The position numbers and the translations under genes are program-made. A DNA stretch of 64,000 bases, taken from NCBI RefSeq assembly GCF_000002425.4, contig NC_037263.1, forward strand, positions 9,809,673 to 9,873,672, in the 5' to 3' direction. Of the stretch, positions 9,961 to 21,892 are shown in pieces. The notes under the pieces are model-generated. The model saw only the letters and a list, made by a program, of their open reading frames with translations, made no database searches and had not been told where the DNA came from. The stretch comes from Physcomitrium patens (lineage: Eukaryota; Streptophyta; Bryopsida; Funariales; Funariaceae). How positions within the stretch are numbered: position 1 is the stretch's first letter; every line of letters begins with the position of its first letter.

Positions 9961-12136
9961 CAGCTGAGGCTTCGCACTGGCAGATCATTAGCCGATGGCA
10001 GAACTGACGTGATTCCATTCTTCATTCAGTATCTGTTAAAGGTAGACTTAAGATAATTTTCATAACATGTTGCTAGTGTGTAACGTTGCAACACCGTCAG
10101 TTCTGCCATCATGACACCTTTCGTTATATTCAAGAGCTCTTCGATATACTATAGATTCAACTTGATTAGGTAATTGTGTGCCATGAATTATATGGCAACT
10201 TCAAGATGATCTATGATTTCCATGCATCGCATTCCTTCACGAGCATTGAAAACTTGAAATAATGTAACTCCCCGTCATCAGCAGATCGACACTAAAACAA
10301 CCTGTTGGAGCTGTGGTGCCGTCTCAATAGCCTAAATGAGAATGATATCAGGAGTTGGTGCTTGGCTTCCAGTCTGAGTTCTGGTGAGGTTAAAGGAGAC
10401 TCTGCATTTGCTGTGTGTGGATATGAGCTGCTGTTTGTGAATCATCATTTGGACATCACTTATCTGTATTAAAGTACTCTATGATTCCTAAGACATTTTA
10501 GGTAGTAGTAACTAATATCAAATGTCATTATCTTTTTTATTTGTTTTTGAGAGTCACTATCAAACTACTGACCCCAACTTCACAGTTTTGTTTCAGAAAA
10601 TTTGTATACTTCAGAAGAAGCACATTAGTAACTTGCGCACAAGATCACGTATCTAAAAACTATATAATCGACAAAATGGAGGTGAATGCTTTGCTGTGCT
10701 GCTAGATTCTGGTCGAATAAACCACCTATCTCTTATGTGCTTTATCTTCCACGTCACAACATTAATGACCACGGCCTCAACCCACCACGTGAATGAGGAA
10801 GAAGAGAATGGAAAGCTGAAAGATGCTCGGAAGAGAAAGTTAATGAGCTGGAAAAAACGATAAAAGAAAATAGAGACAGTGGGAGCTTTTCACCATATTC
10901 TACTTTGTTACTGGGCAATAAGACTTTTTGCTTACAAATGATGCATCTAAAACGAACTTTCTTAACTAGAGTTATTAGTCTCTTACGAATATTTTGGTGT
11001 CGGAATACATTAAATGTCGAGTAAGAAGAGCATCCATGTACATTGTTGCGAAGATTTAGCACTGTGAACTACATTTCACAAGGTGACTAGCTACTTGTAA
11101 TTTCTATATAGTCAGTGACATGTACGAAGCGTGCCGCATGCTGCGTTGGCTCAACGGGTTCATCGCCCCTAATGTTCGAGTCACTAGTGGCGATGCCGTA
11201 GACGTTCCCCTAGACCCAACTCATGACACGACTTGGGAGTTCAGGAGATGATATCATGACGTATGATCTCTTCATGACGCGGCTGCTTCACCAGTCAGAG
11301 TAGATAAGTCATGCTGTACTATCGCAGTCATGATTCGATTGTCACGCACAACTGGTCAATACAGGATCATGCATTGGGAGAAGTCGCCCAATCCTTCAAT
11401 AAAACCAATCCTTTCTTCAAAAAGAGCACCACATACTCGTTCGACCACTGGAGATTTTATTCGTCCACATTCTTCTCACCATCTTCGTCTGGTGCCCACA
11501 ACTCTCTTTTCACAGTAGCTGCAGTTGTTGAAGGTGAAAAGTTATCAATTCCCGCATTCCATACAAACCTAAGTCATCACCCCCTGGACTGAACAGAAGA
11601 GCAGCAATTCTCTGTTGTGCAAACCATGGGCATGATATTACCGCTTCCATAAGGCAAATAAAATCAGACAGCTGAAGCTTCCCTACGTGCACAAATTAAG
11701 ATGTGAACTTTGCAGCTTGAGGAAAATACTACATAGTATTACTAATTTACAATTTGGAAACATCATTCTGAAACAATTGATGTATCCAAGTGAATCCTGC
11801 TACTTGCAGCAGAAAGAGTACTATTCCCTGGTGACTTGACACCGGTACTGACTAATCCCTCGTGATAACAACCCATTTCTATCTCAGCGTGGCCAGACTT
11901 CGCATCCTTCGTCCAAAATGTGGTGCAGCAACCTAAGCAGGCATTCAATAAGGTGATGTAGCATGAAGCATGCACGGGGTACGAATAGGCTCACCTTCTA
12001 CAATGCAGCAAGAATTGGAAACGCAAAGTGAAGTTGGACAAGACTCGACTGACAACGACCATTCTGTGTGGCTCAGTTTTTCCTGGCTTCCAAATCGAGA
12101 CTCAAAACATAGAATGTCGGAGCCAATGAAACGTTA
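9961..12136. other. Intergenic DNA, no gene seen except a SINE-like motif
   Basis: No ORF with family resemblance is visible on either strand. The right end should contain the 3' UTR of the minus-strand transporter gene. A tRNA-like A/B box pair at 11147-11182 is listed separately. Confidence 0.55.
11147..11182 (+). repeat. Possible tRNA-derived SINE head or tRNA relic
   Basis: TGGCTCAACGGG at 11147-11158 fits the pol III A box and GTTCGAGTC at 11174-11182 fits the B box, with spacing usual for tRNA-derived SINEs. I cannot fold a full cloverleaf, so it is not called a tRNA gene. No target-site duplication was identified. Confidence 0.35.
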
Positions 12137-14472
12137 TTAGTCTTTGTAAGCATGCTCGGGCCGATGAGTGACTTCGTAATCGAGATGAACAAAGGCTCGC
12201 TCTATTTCTGGAAGTGATTCTAGCTTGTCCTGAAGCGATTCGCCGATGTCGTGCGCTTGTCGCAGAGGCATATCTGCCGCAAGTACAATATCAACCTCCG
12301 CGAAGTAATGCGAGCCAAAGGTGTAAGCACGGACGGTATCGATTTGACGTATTTCCTTGTGATGATTCCAGCAAAGGTACGTCAACTTTCGTAGAAAATC
12401 CGGAGAGGCCGTTCGACTGACCAAAGCATTCACATTCTCTAGCACCGTCAGTGACCACGTCCGCATTGTGTAAAGAGCCAGCTGTACGCACCAACGAAAA
12501 TTGATCAGAGATGAAACTAACTGGACGAAGTGCCTATGCAAGAGACCTAGCTTTAAGTCAGGACGGGATAATGAATCGAATAGACAAGAACTCCAGAAAA
12601 CCTTCTGAGTGTTATAAGTAATGCTAGTTGATACAAGTATCCAGTTCGGCGCGGGGCATATATCAACTAACGATAACATGCGAATGCTACGGAACATTGT
12701 AACTACTTCCACGCTCGATCCATGGCCCTAACAAATAGCACAAGTTCAGAACATGCTTCATAATTCCAAATTAAAATGAACACGAAGTAAAATTTTGTCA
12801 AGATAGAAAGGAGGTCTAAATCATTAACGTACCACAATGGCGCCTGCAGGATCAAGCCACCAGGAAAATATGCTGGCTAATACTGCCGCAATAAGACCGA
12901 TCATGTTGGTCATAACGTCAAAAAAGTGATCTTGCGCATAGGCCCTCACAATCTCATCACTAAACGTTCGACAATATACCATCAGCATAAACTTTATGAC
13001 TGTCGTTCCCAACATGATCCCAACCACCCAGTTCCTGGACTCATTTAGGGCAAGCGAGTGTTCCTGTAAGTCAAAAATTTCATTTTCGTTATAAGTAATC
13101 CAAAACATTCCAACAAATTAAGAATAGAATAATTAACCATAGCGAAGCAGAGGCTATAAAGTGACCTATGTGTGTGTCTTACCTGAGTGATTAGAGTCCG
13201 TACGGATTCTAGAATGATTTGAAGACCAAGTGTTGCCATTACTGAAGCAAAAACCAGAATACCCTGTCGCCAAGCAGAAAACAAAAGGTATCTTTTTAGT
13301 AACGATGAATTTCTGCAGACATGTATCAACTGCAGACATGTTATAAGGGTAGAAAAAACTTTAGGACGTGGTCCTTCAATGGTACATTAAGTAGCGAAAG
13401 CTATTGGGGTGTGATGACTCGTAACTTTCAATTTCAAGCATGATCTGAAACTCCATACAGGTTTCCCTGGTATGAAAATTCCAGCTCTCTCCTCACAGGC
13501 ATTCAGAAGTTAGACATGAGAAAAGACCGTAGTGGACGTACCAGAGGCTGCATCCGCTTCTTGCCAATTGGATAGAGATAGGGGTTCTGCTTGCGCATAG
13601 AAATTGCAGTGAACCAGAGAATGAAACCAGAAAGTAGGTCTAGCAATGAGTCCAAAGTGGAAGCAATTATTGCTAACGAGCCACTCCTCACGCAGGCATA
13701 GACTTTTGCTGCAAAGATGACCAAATTCATAACATTTGAAATTTGGATGGCAAAATTCTCTCCACGCTTTATGTTGTCTCGCTCCTCCTACAATAAAAAT
13801 GTCAAAGATATAAGGCTTGTATCGACAAGTAGCATGAATTCGACATTATCACACGCGTGCCCCCTCTGATTCTAGGTTTTCAGAAACAAATTCAACATGA
13901 TGAACATGCAGGGGCCACAAACTGTGACGGCAAACTAAGAGAGGAGAACAATAACAAGCTAATTAAAACTGTCTAATACCAGAGAGGTACAAAGCTCGAA
14001 TTGCCTCGGGGTACTCACTTCAGTGCTGCTGAGCCTGTAACCTCGTTCTGCGATGGAATCCATTTCCACAAAGCTTTCTAACATCTCCTCTTGCTGTCTG
14101 TAGTATTCATCAATGCCCTTTTCACCGCCTGCATACGTATGCTTATTCTGTTAGAGGTTGTGATAGAAATTACACGCTGTTCAACTTCTTAGATAAATAT
14201 TAGGGTAGTAGTGTCCGCAAAAACCACACCAACTACTACACCATGTCACGAGTTGCTAAACATCGAGACTCCTGTGAAGGCACAAGGACAAGGAACGTAC
14301 TGAATTTTTTCATACAATCGGCAGCAGCAGTCTTCGGTGACTCGGGATGAAGGTGTTCTGGCAATCGAAATGAATTTGCATTCAACCGCCATGGCGTGTC
14401 CCCATTGCTTTCACCCCCCAACAGCGCCTGCATGGCCGTGCCTTCCTTTTCCATGTCTATTCTTGAATCCAT
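12137..14472 (-). CDS. MTP11: Manganese cation diffusion facilitator, MTP11-like
   Basis: Six exons, in transcript order 14472-14301, 14128-14019, 13787-13542, 13263-13183, 13063-12833 and 12481-12137, join in frame to 394 residues, the usual size of plant MTP8-11 proteins. These are proton-coupled exporters that move Mn2+ into Golgi or related compartments. Both metal-site motifs of the Mn subgroup are present as DxxxD: DSLLD in the membrane span of exon 3 and DHFFD in exon 5. Other landmarks are [13 protein letters not shown] in the N-terminal cytosolic part, [11 protein letters not shown] after span 2, and the cytosolic tail HIGE-type region with [16 protein letters not shown] and [12 protein letters not shown]. 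The start is the ATG before DSRID; a GTG eight codons upstream is not needed. All introns are GT-AG. Assignment to MTP9/10/11 rather than MTP8 rests on overall likeness. Confidence 0.93.
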
Positions 14473-14852
14473 TGCTGAAATGTTGCAGAGTCCCACGCGT
14501 AAGTTGGGTCGCAGCTAACCTGCGAGGAGACCTGAGTTGGTGAGTTCGGACCACACTGTTTGTAGTTCTCAATTTCCAAGTCTTCGGAAAACGATGATAA
14601 CTGCCGAGCATTCATGAGCGCGAATCATTTGATAACTCCACTCCGTCTGACCTAGGCAAATGACTAGGCAAATCCTAAAACGTATTTCAAAAATGCTCCC
14701 AAATGCCCAACAGGTGTCACACTTGCTTGTGATCCGTTTAACGTAAATTATACACCAAATCGTAGTGAAATTTATTTCAATATCCTACCCTCTTTGAACG
14801 AACTGTTCCGTCTAATCACGTGCCAATAACAAGCGTGTACACCCTTCAAGAG

Positions 14853-14884
<32 letters not shown>

Positions 14885-16800
14885 TCTCGCAAGGAGTCGA
14901 CAAACAATGATGTACATCTCTGAAGAGAGGATTACGAACCCACTATCTTGAATGCAACGGCAAGATCCTCCAGAATTAATAAACTAGAGCCTGACAAATA
15001 AGGCACGAAGGAACCCTCGAATCACCATTAGCATAGATTAAAATAAAACCGCAGACCAATACGAACTGATGGGGGACATCAACGACGCCTGCCAGGCTGG
15101 CTTCCAAGATTTCGCGAAAAGCAACTAACGGCGTAGGGACCAATGCTGCGAAACGTCTCCGTACGCCATTTGCGGAGACACTGAAATTCTCCAACCATAA
15201 ACTACTCCTCGCAAAAGCGTTCAGATAAAGCGCACTTCAACGGCGCAAGAAACACGCAGGGCATTGGACGGAAACCACAATGTAACGGCAAAACATCTCG
15301 ATAGGCAGCTCGTGGAGGACCAACATAACAAGAATGTTCCGTTGTTCTCCCTGTCGGAGAGAAGTGAAGTAGAATAGACAACTGGTAACCTAGGTGGTTC
15401 CAGTTGTATTCTGAACAGACGGCGCTAATCTGAAAATTCCGCCACTATCTTTGTGGGAAATGTGCCTTCTCATGAACCCACACCCTTACCTACGAAATCC
15501 AAATACTGTGAGGGGGAAGACATCACAGTGAACGCGTAACCTCTCTCACCAAACCAACTGTCTCTGACGGCAATTCTCCCCGCACCCTTCAAAACCCCTC
15601 AAACAATCACTCAAGTCCCGAGTCCTCACACACGCTCTACTTCTCTTCCTCGCAATTCCCAACGAAGCCCACCTGCTACGTAATACCTTCTACTCCCGAG
15701 TGAAAGCTATTCCAATGTTCAAATTTGTCAAAAAAACACTCCCAAAAGCTTTCAAAACCTCCCCCCGCAGACAGAAACCTGGTTTACTCCCTCTCATGCC
15801 AATCAGACGTATCCCCGACAACCGAGAAGAGCCATGAAATACTTCACGATGCTTCCAATCTATCTACAGAAGTGAAAAAGCCCCACAACTCTATCCCGAC
15901 ACCACCCTCACAGGTCACGCCTCAGTAGCCGCCAACGCTCGAGTCTGCGTCCGACTCGAAACCAAAAACTAAGAACACTATTCCGCCACCACCATCACGC
16001 TGAAAAGCTGAACACTTTGCTCAAATCGATCGTGCGACTGCCAAACCCCCTTCTTCACCTCCTTCGAGGACCTCAAATCGCAAGGAACCCTCCCACACTC
16101 CACAAAAGGCTCCAGGACCTGAACCACCCCAAAATAACACGCCTCCCTCGTGAGCCTCACCACCTTCCACACCTCATCAATCGTGAGCCACACCCGCGGA
16201 TATCTCAACCCCGCGCGCATTCATCTCGCAGTCAACAGGTTCCGCAATAACCTGAGCGCTGAGTGTCACCATGTCCACGGCTCTGCTAATAAGCAATGGG
16301 CGGAGGGGAAAAGATTCACACCTCTCGTGATCGGATTCCTTATGGCGGAAAAGAAAAGCACCTCATGTGTGTCTGTCTCTCCCGTGCTTCTTCCAGCTGC
16401 GCCTCTGGCTGCTGCTGTTGCTGCAACGCTTCCTCTCTCGCCCCCCGCCTCCCGTCCCAGAGCCAACCCAAGCTGCCACGCCCGGATACGAGCCGGTTCT
16501 CAGCCGAGACCCCCATCCTGGATGCGTGGCCCCGATTTCGGGCACAGTTTGCCTCTTGAGATCGGCTTCGAGACGTTGAATATCTTACCGGTAATTCATT
16601 CTGTTGCTCCATCGCACATGAACCTCGCTTTCTCTCTCACTCTCTCTCGCTGCAAGCCTCGCTCGCACGCACGCACGCATCCGAGGCTCTCCTAATCCAT
16701 ATCCTCATCGTCACCGTATTCCGCCGTCGCCGTCGCCGTCGAAGGTTCACACACCCCGCGCCTGCCCGCCCTGCCCTGCCCTGCCTCGCCCCTCGTGACA
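14473..16800. other. Upstream region of the MTP gene; no coding gene supported
   Basis: It holds a 30-base A run at 14853-14882 and, at about 16360-16800, a GC- and CT-rich block with TCTCTCTCACTCTCTCTCGC and CGCACGCACGCA repeats, typical of plant 5' UTRs or core promoters. The block could be the promoter of the minus-strand MTP gene with a 5' UTR intron, but this cannot be shown. Open stretches here overlap one another in several frames and have low-complexity composition. Confidence 0.45.
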
Positions 16801-16952
16801 GCTAGATGTCCACAGACTCCACGTCACCGGCCCCGTGTAACACCTCCGGTCCAGCTAGCACGGTCAGCCACGTGGATGGTCCTTTCCAAGACTGCTCAGA
16901 AAATGTATGTCGGTGGTGTTGTAAATTGACATAAAATAAGAGGAATATAGTC

Positions 16953-16991
<39 letters not shown>

Positions 16992-18963
16992 CTTCTGTCT
17001 GTCAACTCCGTTTTAGACACGTTGCATTTGAATCCATGTATGTGCGTGTCTGATGACTATGAATATTTTGATTTGAGGAATCGATTATGCGAGATCCAAC
17101 TTTTTTTTATGAATATTGGTGTAATTATAGGCTGATTACTGCGTTTTATTTTTATTTTTTTTGTTTTAGCGTTTGGCATGGAAAATCTAGTATGCTGACG
17201 CTGATTTTGCACTTAAACTTTTTACACATCGAAATAGATTAGTACTTGTTTTTTTTAGTAATATGATATAAATTCCAAATTTGCTAGAAAAATGTGTCAG
17301 TGATTTCAATAAGTGAATCAAAATTGGCGGTGGTTGCAATGTGATTTCACAGAACTGGCACCGAGCTTAGCTTATACTCTGACATTTATTTTATTTTATT
17401 TTGTCCATCATCCGTCTGCCTCAGATTTTGTGGGCATCTCACTGCCTGGCAACTGATCCTTAGGAGTCTTTAAAATAGTGGCGACAGAGGTGCAGGGTTA
17501 AGAGTTTGGGGTTATTAAATAATAACACTAACAAAATAAAAATAATCATTTGGTTTTTTTGGGCAATTAGACAAGTCAAAGCTTTTAGGGTTTGTAAAAA
17601 TGTTCTTGTATGAGGAGCCATTTTGATTTTCTGTCCATCCAACTCCAGGTACCAACTGGGTATTGAATCATGAATATGTTTTACAGTCATGCTTTTGATG
17701 TTCTAATATTTCTTATCAGGTAATTTTTGAATTAGTTAGTTAGTTAGTTAGTTTGTTTGTTTGTTAGTTATTCTCATTGTCCCAATGTTTGTTTTCGAAC
17801 TCACAAACTCATATGTAAAAATAAAAATAGGATGTATTCAAAACAACCTACGCGGAACTAGTACAGAAACATCCAAAAACAACAATAAGCAAATACAAAC
17901 TAAAAACCAAATAAACTAAAAGAAACAAACTAAATAATAATAATCATAAAAGAAAGAAATAAGCAATCCATCACTAATTGGATCTTCCTAGTGCAACAAT
18001 GACACTTGTGGTATGATTTGGAATGAAATTAAATAGTCTACTACAATTTGATTCATTCTTGAGAATATGCAGTTGGGGTATTTAAATATTTAAGATGGAC
18101 TTTACAATCTAGTTTTTTTTTTTATTTTAATGTATAATTATATGCAAAGAGAATGTGGGAATAGAAAAACCACCAAACCAAAGCCGAAATGAAAGAGCAA
18201 AATCTGGATTCAACGAACTGCCACTGATTGGATCCAGTCTTTGTGTGGTAATTGAAAAATGTTCAAACCCCCATTATTTTTATTACACTTTTTTATGGGG
18301 GTCTGCCATTCCAGCAATGATTTTATGGTGGAACCCACAAGAATGTGCTTGTGTTATCATGTTGACTAAAGATAAACATTTCCATCCATCAAATGGCATC
18401 TATATCGATTCTCACAAATGAATGTTCAAAATGGATCTCCACACCCTTTTTCTTCTTCAGAAAAAGATTTAGTAGCAAAAACAAGGCGAGAGAAAACTAA
18501 GAATAGAAAGAATAAACACCACCTTAATCTATCACCAAGAAGCTTTTTGTCTTTTTATGAGTATCTTTCAAGTTCGTAAATAAATCACTGTGTAAATTAC
18601 GTTTGCAAAGTATAATGAATCGATTTCTTCCAAGTCATATTTTAGGTTTCCAAGATACTCATTGCATGCTTTCAAATGCTTTGTAACTACTTAATTTAGA
18701 AGTTTCCAAAAAGATCCAAAAGTGTCGAAGAATATGTTTGGGTATTTGTAGGTGATTTTGATACAAACTTCCTTAAATTGTGTTTTGTTGGACCACCTTT
18801 TGGAGTACAAGAGAAGGTCTCCACGACCAAGTCTCTACACAAAACGTACAATTACGTACACAAGGGTGCAATTTCCTATTAAAACATACTCTCCATGAGT
18901 CGGAGCACTAGTAACAAACAAATTTAGTTGGGTAATAGTAATAAAATAACTTTTATGATAATT

Positions 18964-18997
<34 letters not shown>

Positions 18998-19370
18998 GTA
19001 ATTTAGACACGTAAAAAAATTTAAACTATACCCACAATAACTTAGATAACTATGCTCTATAATTGTAACTTTTTTAATAAATAAAGAGCATAGAATCAAA
19101 ATTAAATTGTGAAAACAAACCAAAGTTTGTTTATTTGTTTCCTTACACTGTAAACATACACTATAACTTCTTCTTCTTCTTTTAATAAATTTAATAACAG
19201 ATTATCATACGTCTATTTACTTCAAAATCACTCGATAGATGCAGCTCATGAGAAACTAAAGTAATAAAACAAAAACACCTGTAATTCGGTTCACAGTAAA
19301 TGTGCACACAGGATAGATATTTGAAATGTACATGTAGGGTAGATATTAGTATGGTTGTAAATGAAATGGA
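16801..19370. other. AT-rich intergenic DNA with dinucleotide repeats
   Basis: Perfect AT repeats lie at about 16956-16989 and 18966-18994, and TTAG/TTTG tetranucleotide runs at about 17735-17770. No gene is seen. Confidence 0.65.
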
Positions 19371-19580
19371 ATCTCTTTCACATAAAAACAAATCCGCCAA
19401 CGTCACGTCCCCGGTAGTCAATCCACGTCGGCACCCGGATTGCTGACGTCACACGGATGAGCAACCAATGAGCGTGCACGCCACACAACAGGCAGGCTCC
19501 GCGGTGATGCCCGACGAAGCCTATGGTCCCGGGCGGCCCTATAACCGCGCTCCAATACTTTGTCACTATTCATAGTCACT
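19371..19580. promoter_or_regulatory. Isolated GC-rich island with a palindromic TGACGTCA
   Basis: About 200 bp of GC-rich DNA stands alone in AT-rich surroundings. It has TGACGTCA at 19444-19451, several other ACGT cores (CAACGTCACGTC, CCACGTCGG), CCAAT at 19465 and CCCGGGCGG. This resembles a plant promoter core, but no recognisable coding exon follows on either side. It could drive a noncoding RNA or be a relic promoter. Confidence 0.3.
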
Positions 19581-20940
19581 TCCAAAAAGGCGAACTTCTT
19601 GGGACTCTCTAAAGCTGCTGCCAGGTGGAACGTCAGCCAAAAAATTAAAGCCAATCTCGAGTAAAGCCGGCATGACAGGAGATAGATAAGCTTTGAAGAG
19701 CTTTGGATCGGGATTTGCTTTTCCTTCAAGTTGTGGGTTTATTATTAGTTATGGGTTTATTGTTAGTAGTGGGTTTATTATTCGTCCTTCTTCAAACACC
19801 AAAACCCATATAAGTAAATTCATAAATAAATAACACCAAAACCACATCCTCATGAACATCCGCATGAGATCACAAAACTTTTCTATTTTTATTTTCTTGC
19901 GGTCTGCTATTTTATTAGGTTTTTATTGGTTCTCATTCATCAGAATTACATGACCCACAATGCATCGACCAATAAAACATGAGTTTTTATCACTAAAGTT
20001 TGCTACTAGATTCATGGATCGATACCTTCGATTCTTTCCACTTTTTTTGGAACGAAATGAATCAATAGCAGGAAAAATAAAATAGAAATGTTGATGGGAA
20101 TTATTGCCTGGTGTGCAAGAGTGATACTGTGGACAAAATTGTTAAATTTACAAAGGGCATGAACAGTGTAAAATTCTTTTTTGAGTTTTATAAGAATGGC
20201 CTTGCAAATGTTTACTATATATATATATATATGTATTGTGCAAGGAAGGAGAAGGAGAATGACAAATGGGGTGATATATAAGGCATGCATGTTTTTGAAG
20301 TTTTGGGATGGTGAGGCACTTGTGGACAAAATACCTTTTCGAACAAACAGAACATTCCAGAAAATCTTAACAGAAGCTTCCATGTGGAGCTAACCCTCTC
20401 CATGCATTTGAATTCTACTGAAGCATCAGTGGGTGTCACCAGGATTGAATACATCAGGAGGAAAAAAAATTAAAAAATTAAAAAATTAATAATAAAAACA
20501 TAAAGTTTTCCTCAACACAAGAGTAGACAGCCACAAAACAGTGTTCATTTCTAGGAAAGGTGTAAAATATTAACATTCAAGGTCACAATTCATCCTCATG
20601 CTCTAAGTCTTTTGCCCAAGTACTAGGTCCTAGGGCATGCTCAAGGTGGGGTTCTTCTTATTATCATTGTTATTGTTATTACTTTTGACATGAACAAGGA
20701 GAATCCATCACATTAATGGAGGATATTGACACATACTGACCCTGAAAAAGAACTATGGATATGGTTGTGTGTGGATAGACCACCCATTCAAACTATTTTT
20801 TTTTTTGTGTTCCATAGGGTAAAACAAACATGACAAAAAATTTGATATTGACTTAATTTGTAAGTATCCCCCCTTTCCTTCAGAACTACACACACTTTGC
20901 CACCCTATTTATTCCCAAACATTTTACTGTTCCTTGTACC
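19581..20940. other. AT-rich intergenic DNA, no gene seen
   Basis: Low-complexity AT-rich sequence with an AT repeat at about 20215-20232. No conserved coding stretch is visible. Confidence 0.6.
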
Positions 20941-21340
20941 CCCTACCAGTGTCCTCTTGTGGTGGTGCATGACGAGGGAGTAACGGAATCCCCGTTTTCC
21001 GTTCAGACGGTGGTACTTTCGTCGACGAAAGCCGTCGGTTGGACTCAACGGATCACGACGACGTTGTGGTGGAGTCAAATGGACATTGGGTCCAGCCTGG
21101 CACCGCCCAGTCGAGGCGTCTTGTGGATGGGGTTCAAGTAATTTGGATGAAATGGTAGTGAACGAATGTGCTTTCGTTCTCCCGGTCTGCGAAGCGTTTT
21201 GCATGAATAGACAATTTGCTTATGTCAGCAGTCAAGTCGACGTGTCTCATTTCCCACGTGTACATCTCCCGCGCTAATCCTCGGAGCTGGCAACGGTTGT
21301 GGGAGGAGAGGTTTGGTGGGTCCGAGCCGTAGCTTCGGGA
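20941..21340. other. Second GC-rich island without a recognised gene
   Basis: A 400-bp GC-richer block in AT-rich DNA, with TTCGTCGACGAA near 21019-21030 and many CGA/ACG steps. Open stretches of 60-100 codons exist on both strands but I recognise none. It may be a fossil exon or promoter. Confidence 0.3.
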
Positions 21341-21854
21341 AGGGCTTTAAGGGATTGCATTACACTTGGTTTATATTGACATACGAGATTGAACATATTT
21401 TTTGGAGTGCTTCAAATTAAAATTCAAGGATAGTAGATAATAATAGTAAAATTATAGAACTTAATTGATTTTACTTGTTATATAAATTCTGAAAATATGT
21501 TGAAAAATATGAACGAATGGAACCAGAAAACAATGAAATAGATCAAGTCATGAGGTGAATATATATATATATATATATATTTATTTATTTGACAACATCA
21601 TTTTTTTGATGTTAAAATGAATCTTATTTATATGAATATAAGGATCATAAGATTCCTCATAGGAAAAAATTAAAATAAGAGTGCTAGTCTCATATTTCAG
21701 AGGTTAAAATTATGCAAATGGTCAATAAATTTGAGATGTTAAATGTTAGTGCTTTAAAACCATATTCGAACCTTTTAAGATATGATGAGAATGATTTTTA
21801 TTTATTTATTTATTATTATTTTTATCTTCATTGAATGATTTATTTGAGGGGTAA

Positions 21855-21892
<38 letters not shown>

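Noticed and set aside
14853..14882. A30 run as the tail of a processed retrocopy
   Set aside because: Sequence before it has no coding likeness, and I found no target duplication.
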